35,622 bases of DNA, taken from contig JAFPAK010000012.1 in assembly GCA_017390825.1 (NCBI GenBank), positions 1 through 35,622 on the forward strand, written 5' to 3'. The position numbers and the translations under genes are program-made. Positions 27,731 to 35,622 of the stretch are shown here, in pieces. The notes beneath the pieces were generated by a model that made no database searches, had not been told where the DNA came from, and saw nothing but the letters and a program-made list of their open reading frames with translations. The first letter of the stretch is position 1, and each line of letters starts with the position of its first letter. The DNA comes from Clostridia bacterium. GTDB taxonomy: Bacteria > Bacillota_A > Clostridia > Oscillospirales > Acutalibacteraceae.

Positions 27731-29622
27731 CGTTTTTTCCTCTTGGGTTCCCATTTATTCTGTGAAGGGCGGGATCGCGCGTTCTTTTTCACTGCCTTCC
27801 CGCTCTTTTTCTGCTGTGAGCCTTGCAGCTCCCTTGTGTCAGGTCCGTGTGGGATAAGGCACTTCGGCGATGAGCCGATAAGATCGGTACGGTGCGCTTT
27901 TTTCAGTGCCTCGATCACAAGCGCACGGTTTTTAGGCATAAAGTATTGAAGCAGCGCACGCTGCAACGCCTTATCATGCGGCGAGCGTGGAACGAATACC
28001 TCCTTGCCGGTGTAGGGATTTATTCCCGTATAGAATATGCAGGTAGATATAGTCCCCGGTGTAGGATAAAAATCCTGAACCTGTTGCGGACGCAAGCCCT
28101 GCTCCTTTAAAAATAATGCAAGTTCAATAGCTGATTTCAGGTCTGCACCCGGATGTGAGGACATAAGATACGGTACTAAATACTGCTCCTTGCCCTTTTT
28201 CTTGGTTATTTTGAAGAATTCCTCACGAAACGCCTTGTATGCTGATATATACGGCTTGCCCATCAGTTCCAATACCGATGCCGAGCAATGCTCCGGTGCC
28301 ACCTTGAGCTGACCGCTGATGTGATGCTCAACAAGCTCATCAAAAAATTCTCTGTCATTATCCAACATGAGATAATCAAAGCGGATACCCGAACGGATAA
28401 ACACCTTTTTTATTCCTTTAATTTTCCGCATTTTGCGAAGTATCGAAAGATATTCCGAGTGGTCTACATCAAGATTTTTGCAGGGTTGCGGTGCAAGACA
28501 ACGCTTATTTTTACACATACCGGAACGCAGCTGCTTAGCACATGAACTGTGGCGGAAGTTTGCGGTAGGTCCGCCGACATCGTGAATATAGCCCTTAAAA
28601 TCAGGCAGCTTTGTCAAAAGCTCTGCTTCCTTTAACACCGACTGTTCACTTCTTGATGTTACACTTCTTCCCTGATGAAAACTTAACGCACAAAAATTGC
28701 AGGCAGAAAAGCAGCCTCGGTTATGTGTTATAGAAAAACGCACCTCATTTATTGCAGGAACACCGCCATATTTTTCATACATCGGATGATAATTGCGCTC
28801 ATAAGGCAGATCATAAACTCTGTCAAGCTGTTCGGTTGAAAGCGGCGGCATCGGCGGATTTTGCACAAGATACACGCCGCCGTGCTTTTGGATAATACGC
28901 TTGCCGCTGATGTGATCTTGCTCTTCAAGCTGAATACGGCAATCCTCGGCATAAGCCTTCTTGTTCTGACATTCCTTTTCATACGAATGCAACCGAATGC
29001 CACTTATGTTTTCATCGTTCGGCGCAATGTAGCAGGTACCCCGAACATCCGTAATAGTTGCTATTGCTTCACCGCTATACAACCTTTTTGCAATCTCTAA
29101 TGTTTGGTTTTCACCCATACCGTAGCTGATAAGATCAGCTTTTGCATCAAGAAGCACAGACGGTTTTAATGAATCTGACCAATAATCATAATGTGCAAAG
29201 CGGCGCAAGCTTGCTTCAATTCCGCCTAAAATTATAGGACTGTCGGGATAAGTCCTTCTTATCATTCTTGAATATACTGTGAGCGCCCTGTCGGGGCGTC
29301 TTACCGGCCAATCCTTCGGTGCATACAGATCGTCGCTTCGCTTATGCTTTGCAACGGTGTAATTCAGCACCATTGAGTCGATAACGCCGCTCCCTACGAA
29401 AAAGCCGTATTTTGGCTTACCGTATTCACAAAAGCAATTAGCTTTAGTTGTGTCAGGTCGGGCGATAATACCTACCTTGTAGCCCTCTGCTTCAAGTATT
29501 CGGGCAATTATAGCCGTGCCGAAGCTGGGATGATCAACATAACAATCTCCCGTTACGACTACAAAATCAACGCTGTTCCAGCCACGATCTATGATATCCT
29601 GTTTACAGATCGGCATAAACAT
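27727..29622 (-). CDS. YgiQ family radical SAM protein
   Basis: A 631-residue radical-SAM enzyme of unknown substrate. The N-terminal half resembles the YgiQ N-terminal domain (GWNSVDFVVVTGDCYVDHPS). The SAM iron-sulfur motif C-x3-C-x2-C is GCFSACNFCALSFHQG, near residues 303-312. KVAPEHCSASVLELMGKP and QQVQDFYPTPGTIST in the C-terminal half are signature stretches of the family. The tail after about 590 is very basic and low-complexity. ATG at 29622 is preceded by GAGGAG, 8 bases after the ftsK stop. Widely conserved but biochemically uncharacterised as far as I know. Confidence 0.93.
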   Translation of the reverse strand: MFMPICKQDIIDRGWNSVDFVVVTGDCYVDHPSFGTAIIARILEAEGYKVGIIARPDTTKANCFCEYGKPKYGFFVGSGVIDSMVLNYTVAKHKRSDDLYAPKDWPVRRPDRALTVYSRMIRRTYPDSPIILGGIEASLRRFAHYDYWSDSLKPSVLLDAKADLISYGMGENQTLEIAKRLYSGEAIATITDVRGTCYIAPNDENISGIRLHSYEKECQNKKAYAEDCRIQLEEQDHISGKRIIQKHGGVYLVQNPPMPPLSTEQLDRVYDLPYERNYHPMYEKYGGVPAINEVRFSITHNRGCFSACNFCALSFHQGRSVTSRSEQSVLKEAELLTKLPDFKGYIHDVGGPTANFRHSSCAKQLRSGMCKNKRCLAPQPCKNLDVDHSEYLSILRKMRKIKGIKKVFIRSGIRFDYLMLDNDREFFDELVEHHISGQLKVAPEHCSASVLELMGKPYISAYKAFREEFFKITKKKGKEQYLVPYLMSSHPGADLKSAIELALFLKEQGLRPQQVQDFYPTPGTISTCIFYTGINPYTGKEVFVPRSPHDKALQRALLQYFMPKNRALVIEALKKAHRTDLIGSSPKCLIPHGPDTRELQGSQQKKSGKAVKKNARSRPSQNKWEPKRKKR

Positions 29623-29630
29623 AAAAACAA

Positions 29631-32201
29631 TTACTCCTCATCAAACGGTGCTTCGTCAGCGCCGTCATCCTCAATTAATTCCCCGGCTGAGACTTCAGCT
29701 GCATCGGGTGCACCAAGCTGCATTTCCATCCATTGCTGCTTTGTGATAAGTACCTTTCTCGGCTTTGCTCCCTCAAATGGACCGATAATGCCTCGATCAT
29801 GCATTTCGTCAATAATGCGTGCGGCTCTTGCGTAGCCGAGCTTGAGCTTTCGTTGCAATAACGATGTGCTTGCCAATCCTGCCTCAACAACGACTTCGAT
29901 AGCCTCGTTCAGACGCTCATCTCCGTCAGTCTCTCCCTCTGCCGCAACAGGTGCAGCTGCACCCTTACCTTTTTTGGTTTCTGTAGCCTGACGCTCGATC
30001 TCGGACATGACCTCTTCGTCGTATTCTGTCGGCTCTCCGTTCTGATTCTTGATAAACTCAACAACATCACGGATCTCCTCGTCCGACACATAAGCGCCCT
30101 GGATACGAACAGGCTTTGGCAGACCTACCGGTGCATACAGCATATCACCGTTGCCGAGAAGTTTTTCTGCGCCGCCCTGATCGAGAATGATCTGCGAGTT
30201 GGTCTGGCTTGATACCATGAGCGCAATACGGCTCGGAATATTCGATTTGATAATACCGGTAAATATGTCGGCAGATGGACGCTGGGTAGCAATAACAAGG
30301 TGCATACCTGCAGCTCTTGCCTTTTGTGCGATACGGCAGACAGAGTCCTCAACCTCGTTACCTGCTACCATCATAAGATCAGCAAACTCGTCGATAACGA
30401 TAACTATCTGCGGCATCGGGTTCAGATCATCTCTCGTTTTGCAAAGTTCATTGTAGGATTGCAGATTACGGACACCGTTTTGTGAAAGCAGCTTGTAGCG
30501 CTTATCCATTTCAACTACCGCCCAACCGAGCGCGCCTGCGGCTTTTCTCGGATCGGATACAACAGGAACAAGCAGATGCGGAATACCATTGTATGTATTG
30601 AATTCAACCTCTTTCGGGTCGATCATTACAAATTTGACTTCATCGGGAGTTGCGTTGTAAAGTATGCTCATAAGCATAGTATTAAGACATACCGATTTAC
30701 CCGAGCCGGTAGTACCTGCAACAAGCAGATGCGGCATTTTTGCAAGATTGCAAAGCTGTATAGAGCCTTGAATATCTCTTCCAAGTGCTACGGTAAGCTT
30801 TGATTTTGATGAAGTGAACTCCGGTGACTCAATGATATCACGCATACCGACCATAGTTTTGTTGGTATTAGGCACCTCAATACCTACTGCGGATTTTGAA
30901 GGAATCGCACTGATACGCACCTTATCGGCCTTTAACTGCAATGCAATATCATCAGAAAGATTGGTGATCTTGCTTATCTTGACACCAACGCTTGGTTGTA
31001 CCTCATACCGTGTAACAGACGGGCCTCGGCTGTAACCGATAACTCTTGCCTCAACGCCAAATGAGCCGAGTATATTCACAAGTCGGTCACAGTTTGCACG
31101 AAGCTCCTCCTCGATACTCTTTGCATTATTAATACTGGTTGCACGCAAAAGAGAAGTAGGCGGGTAACGGTATGATGAGGTAACCGATTCAATAACGACA
31201 CCGTTTTTAGGCATATCGGCAGGAATTATCGGCTTTTCCCCCTCATTATCAATATCACGGGTAGGACGGTACTTCGGCTTGTCCTCTACCGGTGTGGGTG
31301 TAGGTTTCACAATTCGCTTTTTTGGTGTAGGAGGTATCTCAGTTACAGTATCCTCTTCTTCGGTGTTATCCTCCACAGATATATCGGCCGTTTCCCCATC
31401 TGCAAAAGGATTTTTATCTATACGTTTGCCGAAAGCCTCATCAGAACTATCGTTATATGCGGAAATGAGGCGCTTTCTCTTTTTGGCGATACCTGCACCC
31501 TTGTCATCCTCGAAAAACGGTGTATCCGACTGAACAGGATGTGCCGGTAAGTCCTCCGGTGCAACTTCATTTTCTTTTTCAAGCTCACGCTGGCGGCGCT
31601 TTTCCTCTGCTATCTCCTTTGCCTTTTTCAACGGTCTAGATGCAGTTGAAAGCAGATCACGCAGAGTCACACCTGCCGTTATAAGTGCAAGTGTGATTAT
31701 TGCGATTATTACGATTATCTTTGCACCGCCTGCAAATGCAAGTGTTAAGGGATAACCGATAAGTCCTCCGATAACACCTCCTCCATGGAGTGCTACACCA
31801 TCTGAATAAGCAGTGGATATGTATTTAAAGAAGGAGTCCTCTGCTGCAGAATTTGTGAATATATCGACCGCTGCTATAATTAGCACGCAGAGAACAGTTG
31901 AAAGTATTACCTTGCTCTTTATCTTACCCTTTAAACGGTCAAATGCCATCATGACCGCTATAAGTCCCAACAATACAGGCAGAATAAAAGCACACACACC
32001 GAAAATGCCGAATAGGAAATCGTGCATCATTCTCCACAGATTTTCACCCTTGATAACAGTTATAAACATAAGCAGCACAGCGCTCATAAACAGAAGTATC
32101 GTAACAATAGCACTGTTAATGCCGGTGCTTTTTTCAATTTCCTTTGCCTTTTTTGTTGATTTAGCTTTAGTTTGTTTTTTGGTTTGCTTTTTAGCAGGCA
32201 T
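29631..32201 (-). CDS. ftsK: DNA translocase FtsK/SpoIIIE
   Basis: A membrane-anchored motor that pumps chromosomal DNA through the closing septum. It has 856 residues: a basic lysine-rich N-terminus, four hydrophobic segments within about 30-175, a long acidic/proline-rich linker to about 360, then the motor. Walker A GTTGSGKS lies near residue 497 and Walker B VIVIDEFADLMM near 603. The C-terminal winged-helix gamma domain (about 775-840, LLQRKLKLGYARAARIID) would read polar DNA motifs. A good AAGGAG site precedes the ATG. It lies 41 bases after the tepA-like gene, an order also seen around spoIIIE in Bacillus. Confidence 0.97.
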   Translation of the reverse strand: MPAKKQTKKQTKAKSTKKAKEIEKSTGINSAIVTILLFMSAVLLMFITVIKGENLWRMMHDFLFGIFGVCAFILPVLLGLIAVMMAFDRLKGKIKSKVILSTVLCVLIIAAVDIFTNSAAEDSFFKYISTAYSDGVALHGGGVIGGLIGYPLTLAFAGGAKIIVIIAIITLALITAGVTLRDLLSTASRPLKKAKEIAEEKRRQRELEKENEVAPEDLPAHPVQSDTPFFEDDKGAGIAKKRKRLISAYNDSSDEAFGKRIDKNPFADGETADISVEDNTEEEDTVTEIPPTPKKRIVKPTPTPVEDKPKYRPTRDIDNEGEKPIIPADMPKNGVVIESVTSSYRYPPTSLLRATSINNAKSIEEELRANCDRLVNILGSFGVEARVIGYSRGPSVTRYEVQPSVGVKISKITNLSDDIALQLKADKVRISAIPSKSAVGIEVPNTNKTMVGMRDIIESPEFTSSKSKLTVALGRDIQGSIQLCNLAKMPHLLVAGTTGSGKSVCLNTMLMSILYNATPDEVKFVMIDPKEVEFNTYNGIPHLLVPVVSDPRKAAGALGWAVVEMDKRYKLLSQNGVRNLQSYNELCKTRDDLNPMPQIVIVIDEFADLMMVAGNEVEDSVCRIAQKARAAGMHLVIATQRPSADIFTGIIKSNIPSRIALMVSSQTNSQIILDQGGAEKLLGNGDMLYAPVGLPKPVRIQGAYVSDEEIRDVVEFIKNQNGEPTEYDEEVMSEIERQATETKKGKGAAAPVAAEGETDGDERLNEAIEVVVEAGLASTSLLQRKLKLGYARAARIIDEMHDRGIIGPFEGAKPRKVLITKQQWMEMQLGAPDAAEVSAGELIEDDGADEAPFDEE

Positions 32202-32242
32202 TATTTTTCTCCTTATCAGAATTTATGTATATATGCAGAAAA

Positions 32243-32959
32243 CTACTCGTTCTCTGCTTCGTCGATCATTTCTTTAAGCGCTGCAAGCGCATCGCCAAGC
32301 GAACCGATCTCATCAATAAGTCCGCATTTTACTGCTTCATCGCCGCCGAGCACCGTACCGATATCTGTGGCAAGCTCTGTTGTATTGTGCAACATCTTAC
32401 GCAATGCCATTTCATCCACATCGGAGTTATCACATACGAATTTCACTATCCTATCCTGCATTTTTTCAAAATAGGAATAGGTCTGCGGTACACCAACCAC
32501 AAGCCCGCTCATCCTTACAGGATGCACAGTCATTGTAGCGCTCGGTACTATAAACGATTTTTTGGCGCTCACCGCAAGCGGTACACCGATAGAATGTCCT
32601 CCGCCGAGCACAAGCGATACAACCGGCTTTTTCATGCCCGAAATAAGTTCAGCTATTGCAAGTCCTGCTTCAACATCACCGCCAACGGTGTTTAGTATCA
32701 CAAGCAAGCCTTTAACAGAAGGCGTCTCCTCAATAGCAACAAGTTGAGGAATAACATGCTCATATTTGGTTGTCTTGTTGTTCTGCGGCAGAAGGTAATG
32801 CCCCTCTATCTGACCGATGATCGTCAGACAATGTATGGGACTATCCTCCCCTGCGGTGACAGATCCAAAGTCCTTAATACCATCGGCTCTTTCACTGCTG
32901 TCATCATTATTCTCGTCACCCGCTTCGGGAGGTAAAATGAAATCATCTTTACAAATCAT
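32243..32959 (-). CDS. tepA: ClpP-like serine protease, TepA type
   Basis: A 238-residue ClpP-fold protein. ATG at 32959 is chosen over GTG at 32965 because AAAGGA is 9 bases away, the better spacing. The probable nucleophile is S123 in LGGGHSIGV and the general base H146 in TVHPVRM. The acidic N-terminal 40 residues are likely disordered. The C-terminus DEAVKCGLIDEIG is the usual ClpP/crotonase ending. It matches TepA/YmfB, which lies next to spoIIIE in B. subtilis, so the linkage with ftsK supports the call. It has no obvious ClpX/ClpA-docking evidence; its substrates are unknown. Confidence 0.88.
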   Translation of the reverse strand: MICKDDFILPPEAGDENNDDSSERADGIKDFGSVTAGEDSPIHCLTIIGQIEGHYLLPQNNKTTKYEHVIPQLVAIEETPSVKGLLVILNTVGGDVEAGLAIAELISGMKKPVVSLVLGGGHSIGVPLAVSAKKSFIVPSATMTVHPVRMSGLVVGVPQTYSYFEKMQDRIVKFVCDNSDVDEMALRKMLHNTTELATDIGTVLGGDEAVKCGLIDEIGSLGDALAALKEMIDEAENE

Positions 32960-33005
32960 AAACACAAATCCTTTTCGTTTTTTATTTATGATTTGCCGAA
33001 AATCT

Positions 33006-33019
33006 CTAATTATAATTAG
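33006..33019. repeat. 14-base perfect palindrome between divergent genes
   Basis: CTAATTATAATTAG reads the same on both strands. It lies near the predicted -10 of the tepA-ftsK operon and could be a protein-binding site or a chance AT-rich palindrome. Confidence 0.35.
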
Positions 33020-33046
33020 TATAACACATCAATGCTCATATTTCCA
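33018..33046 (-). promoter_or_regulatory. Possible promoter of the tepA-ftsK-nad operon
   Basis: On the minus strand TGGAAA (33046-33041), a 17-base spacer, and TATACT (33023-33018). No other promoter is evident inside the eight-gene run, whose gaps are at most 41 bases. Confidence 0.45.
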
Positions 33047-33069
33047 CATTATTTTTATTACAAAACCAC

Positions 33070-33098
33070 TTTAATTTTTAAAGGTATTATGTTATAAT
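33070..33098 (+). promoter_or_regulatory. Possible promoter of the coiled-coil/degV unit
   Basis: A perfect TATAAT at 33093-33098; the -35 candidate TTTAAT (33070-33075) is poor although the spacer is 17. Confidence 0.45.
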
Positions 33099-33128
33099 TG
33101 TTTCATAATTGATATGGAGGAGATACCG

Positions 33129-33419
33129 TTGAAAAAGTTATACGGCATTATTATGTGCATAGTTGTTGTTTTATGTGCTGTAGGTGTGCTGGTATATGCT
33201 GCTGACATAAACAACAAGATCAAGACAGATTATGATGAATATTCAAAAGAGATCGCTGCAATGCAAAGCACTATCTCTTCACAGCAAAGTGTTATTGACA
33301 CGCAGGCTGAAGAAATAGCCGAAAATGAGAAGGAGCTTGCGCAGTATAAAACACAAATATCATCTTTGAGCAGCGAAGTGAAGGCCTTGCAGACAAAGGT
33401 GAATGAATTAAATAAATAA
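33129..33419 (+). CDS. Small single-pass membrane protein with long coiled coil
   Basis: I do not recognise a family. TTG at 33129 is the likely start because GGAGGAG lies 6-7 bases upstream; an ATG at 33114 would overlap that site and has no site of its own. The product is about 96 residues: a short basic N-terminus (KKLYG), one transmembrane helix (IIMCIVVVLCAVGVLVYA), then 70 residues of charged heptad-like sequence rich in E, K, Q, S and hydrophobic positions, predicted extracytoplasmic coiled coil. The shape resembles FtsL/FtsB-like septum proteins, but no motif proves it. It is 20 bases before the degV gene, so probably co-transcribed. Confidence 0.75.
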   Translation: MKKLYGIIMCIVVVLCAVGVLVYAADINNKIKTDYDEYSKEIAAMQSTISSQQSVIDTQAEEIAENEKELAQYKTQISSLSSEVKALQTKVNELNK

Positions 33420-33439
33420 ATTTCGGAGGTAAGAGAAAA

Positions 33440-34291
33440 ATGGTTATCATATCAAGTGACAGCACCTGTGATCTTTCACCGGAGCTTATTGAAAAGTACA
33501 ACATAAAGATCAAGCCGCTTTATGTCGTTTCAGACGAGCGCAGTTATGTTGACGGTGTGGATATTACTGCACGTGAGGTGCTTGAATATCAGAAAAGGAC
33601 CGGCAAGCTTCTTAAAACCAGTGCGCTGAATGTTGCAGATCTTGAGGATATGTTTGATGAATATGGAATCGAAAATGAGATAGTGCATTTTTCTATCAGT
33701 TCGGCTATGAGTTCTACTTATCAGAACAGCGTTGTAGCATCGGAGGGAAGAAATGCTTACTGCATCGACTCGCAGAATCTTTCTACCGGAATCGGTCTTA
33801 TGGTACTTAAAGCGTGCGATCTTCGTGACGAAGGTAAGTCTGCTAAAGAAATAGCAGAATACATAGAAGATATGAAAAAGAGGGTTGACGCATCCTTTGT
33901 GCTTGATACTCTTGAATATCTGCACAAGGGTGGCAGATGCTCCGCAATTGCGGCACTCGGCGCAAATCTTCTCAAATTGAAGCCGTGTATTGAAGTTAAA
34001 AACGGATCTATGGGTGTAGGCAAAAAATACAGAGGTCAGCTTGAAAAATGTATCACCGCATATGTTAAAGACAGACTTGCTAATGCCGACACAGTTGAAA
34101 AAGGAAGAATTTTCGTTACTCACACCTGTGATGATGCTCATATGCAAATGGTTGAGGACACAGTAAAGCTTACAAAAGAGCTGATGCCGGATTGCGAAGT
34201 GCTTACAACTACCGCAGGTTGTACAGTAAGCGTGCATTGCGGGCCTAACACGCTCGGCATTTTGTTTGTAAGAACGAACGAGATAGTTTAA
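33440..34291 (+). CDS. DegV family fatty-acid-binding protein
   Basis: A 283-residue protein of the DegV/FakB type. These bind a fatty acid and, where FakA is present, deliver it for phosphorylation and membrane-lipid synthesis. Features are IISSDSTCDLSPEL at the N-terminus, the ligand-pocket KTSAL at 59-63 and SISSAMSSTYQ at 85-95, LDTLEYLHKGGRCSA, and the C-terminal VSVHCGPNTLGILF. ATG has a GGAGG site at 33424. No fakA gene is adjacent. It ends in a strong terminator. Confidence 0.94.
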   Translation: MVIISSDSTCDLSPELIEKYNIKIKPLYVVSDERSYVDGVDITAREVLEYQKRTGKLLKTSALNVADLEDMFDEYGIENEIVHFSISSAMSSTYQNSVVASEGRNAYCIDSQNLSTGIGLMVLKACDLRDEGKSAKEIAEYIEDMKKRVDASFVLDTLEYLHKGGRCSAIAALGANLLKLKPCIEVKNGSMGVGKKYRGQLEKCITAYVKDRLANADTVEKGRIFVTHTCDDAHMQMVEDTVKLTKELMPDCEVLTTTAGCTVSVHCGPNTLGILFVRTNEIV

Positions 34292-34314
34292 GTTAAAAAT
34301 GGATCTTAAAACTG

Positions 34315-34352
34315 AAATGTCACACAGAAAACTCTGTGTGACATTTTTCTTT
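34315..34352. terminator. Bidirectional terminator between degV gene and the GH5 gene
   Basis: A perfect 14-bp stem (34315-34328 with 34333-34346) with a 4-base loop and T-rich sequence on the plus strand. It is placed between convergent genes. Confidence 0.9.
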
Positions 34353-35622
34353 TAGAATATATCATCGGCTGCAGGATCATTGAATTTCTTCGCCCATTTG
34401 TCTACCAACGCTTTTCTATCATCGGTAAGCTTGTTATAAATAGCGGTATCAGCCTTAAATCTGTAAGCAATATAGCCAATAGAACGGCTGTTGTTATGAA
34501 TATTATTATCGGCATAGTCTGCGTATACGGTCTTGGTATAATCGCCAAACGTGACAGTAATATAACCTCTGCCGATAAACTCTGTATTGATATTTGTATC
34601 CTTGATATCAACGATAGAGCCTACGACTCCTTTGAATCCGGTTTCATCTTCAAAATATTCCTCCGAATCAAATATAAGCTTTGTCCATACAATATTTCCG
34701 TCGGAATCGGTAGCTGATACATCAAAATTCAGATCATATGTTCCGAGTCTGCCTGCATGAGCAATAAGCGTTCCTGTCTCAACAGTTGCACCCATTTTCT
34801 TGAGTGATGTGATTTTTTCAGTGTCAACTGCGGTATAAAATCTGATTCCGGCTTTTTCGTTAAGCCTTATTGAAGCGCCGTACTCCATAGTCACAGATCC
34901 GACCGAAACCGTTGTAAACGAAATGTCTTCATTCACTCTTACATATGCACCCTCATCATAATAATTTGTGCCATCGTTGTATGCTACAAAGCCGGAATCG
35001 GTCGATTTCGGCAGCTCAAAACGCTTTCCGGAGGCAACGGTCTTATATACCTCACCATCAATTGTTACATTATAATATTTGGTATTTTCTTTTGAAGTCA
35101 GCTCAGATATTTTTGCTACATATTTAGGATACTTCCATGCGATCTTGCCATCTTCATCATAATATGTGCAGGAATAATCGCCGTGATCATCCCAGATGAT
35201 AGCCTTGAGATTATTTTCTTCAAACAAAGTGAATGCCAGTTCCGCCCATTGCTCACGATAGTCATCGTCGTACCATCTCGGCATTCCTATTTCACCTATC
35301 ACGCAGGGGATGCCATTATCTATAAATCTACTGTTACAACGCTGGATTATTGCTGTATAATGGCTCTCTGTCAGACTTTCGATATACCAGTGGATAGAAC
35401 CGATAATATGATTGTCCTCCTCAACGCTAGGCAACCACATAGCCCCTACTTGACGGGCATCTCTCTGTCCGCCGTAGCTCTGTATCATAAGATATCTCTT
35501 ATCGTTGTTGCCGCCGCTGTTGCCTGCAACGTGCGTGAAGAGATAGTGCACGTTGTAGAAATTGAAGTTTGCGGAGAACTCGGGGTTTGTCGGGCCTGCA
35601 AAGAAGTTCAGGCAGCCATCGA
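34352..35622 (-). CDS. GH5-type glycoside hydrolase (cellulase-like), C-terminal part, cut by right edge
   Basis: The frame is open from the right edge and ends at TAG-free TAA/TTA-type stop near 34352, giving about 420 residues of the C-terminal part. The first half is the end of a GH5 (beta/alpha)8 barrel: SIHWYIESLTESHY, the nucleophile strand IPCVIGEIGMPRW with its glutamate near 35290, and IIWDDHGDYSC. The acid/base glutamate and signal peptide would lie upstream, outside the window. After about 130 residues come a linker and a 200-residue beta-rich part with MEYGASIRLNEKAGIRFYTAV, a segment shared by many secreted Ruminococcus-type proteins. No dockerin, sortase signal or S-layer domain ends it. 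Probably acts on a beta-glucan or mannan outside the cell. Confidence 0.82.
   Translation of the reverse strand, partial: DGCLNFFAGPTNPEFSANFNFYNVHYLFTHVAGNSGGNNDKRYLMIQSYGGQRDARQVGAMWLPSVEEDNHIIGSIHWYIESLTESHYTAIIQRCNSRFIDNGIPCVIGEIGMPRWYDDDYREQWAELAFTLFEENNLKAIIWDDHGDYSCTYYDEDGKIAWKYPKYVAKISELTSKENTKYYNVTIDGEVYKTVASGKRFELPKSTDSGFVAYNDGTNYYDEGAYVRVNEDISFTTVSVGSVTMEYGASIRLNEKAGIRFYTAVDTEKITSLKKMGATVETGTLIAHAGRLGTYDLNFDVSATDSDGNIVWTKLIFDSEEYFEDETGFKGVVGSIVDIKDTNINTEFIGRGYITVTFGDYTKTVYADYADNNIHNNSRSIGYIAYRFKADTAIYNKLTDDRKALVDKWAKKFNDPAADDIF

Overview
The window looks like a chromosomal stretch from a low-to-mid GC, anaerobic Gram-positive Clostridia bacterium, most likely a gut Oscillospiraceae/Ruminococcaceae member of the Ruminococcus or [Eubacterium] siraeum type. 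This placement is an inference. It rests on strong GGAGG ribosome sites, sigma-A promoters with 17-base spacers, a T-box leader on leuA, a GTP-type PEP carboxykinase, a lipoprotein-anchored amino-acid ABC system and a GH5 cellulase-like enzyme with a C-terminal accessory domain. Almost everything is housekeeping or metabolic. I see no phage, transposon, CRISPR array, rRNA or tRNA.

Layout. (1) 1-1718, minus: proB-proA (proA runs off the left edge), divergent from polA. (2) 1862-6245, plus: polA, a YwlE-like phosphatase, rimI and tsaD, closed by a bidirectional terminator shared with convergent leuA. (3) 6302-8282, minus: leuA behind a leucine-type T-box leader. (4) 8377-9430, plus: pduL overlapping a stand-alone AraC-type DNA-binding domain. 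(5) 9441-12438, minus: upp, then a two-gene polysaccharide/teichoic-acid-type ABC exporter, each with its own promoter. (6) 12495-16151, plus: guaB and pckG as separate units. (7) 16156-18921, plus: a coupled GT4 glycosyltransferase, cyclophilin and AEC transporter operon. (8) 18948-22493, plus: an amino-acid ABC importer (binding protein, permease, ATPase) followed by azlC-azlD. (9) 22529-32959, minus: one tight eight-gene run, tepA-like, ftsK, YgiQ-type radical SAM, DUF3006, an FAD oxidoreductase, nadB, nadC and a carbon-nitrogen hydrolase. (10) 33093-34291, plus: a small membrane coiled-coil protein and a DegV protein. (11) 34352-35622, minus: the C-terminal part of a GH5-type secreted glycoside hydrolase cut by the right edge.

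The most unusual feature is the binding protein at 19013-19852. Its order of parts is that of a circularly permuted family-3 solute-binding protein: the segment that normally forms the C-terminus (the strand and helix ending in KYFG) sits directly after the lipobox, and the protein stops where that segment would normally begin. Its permease and ATPase follow immediately, so this looks like a working transporter and not debris. Other points of interest are the sensor-less AraC regulator coupled to pduL, the FAD oxidoreductase with a discoidin-like tail inside an NAD-synthesis operon that lacks nadA, and the orphan exporter pair.

Intergenic space is small. The only gene-free stretch above 300 bases is 7964-8445, which holds the leuA T-box and the leuA and pduL promoters. 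No database search was possible, so family names come from motif recognition.
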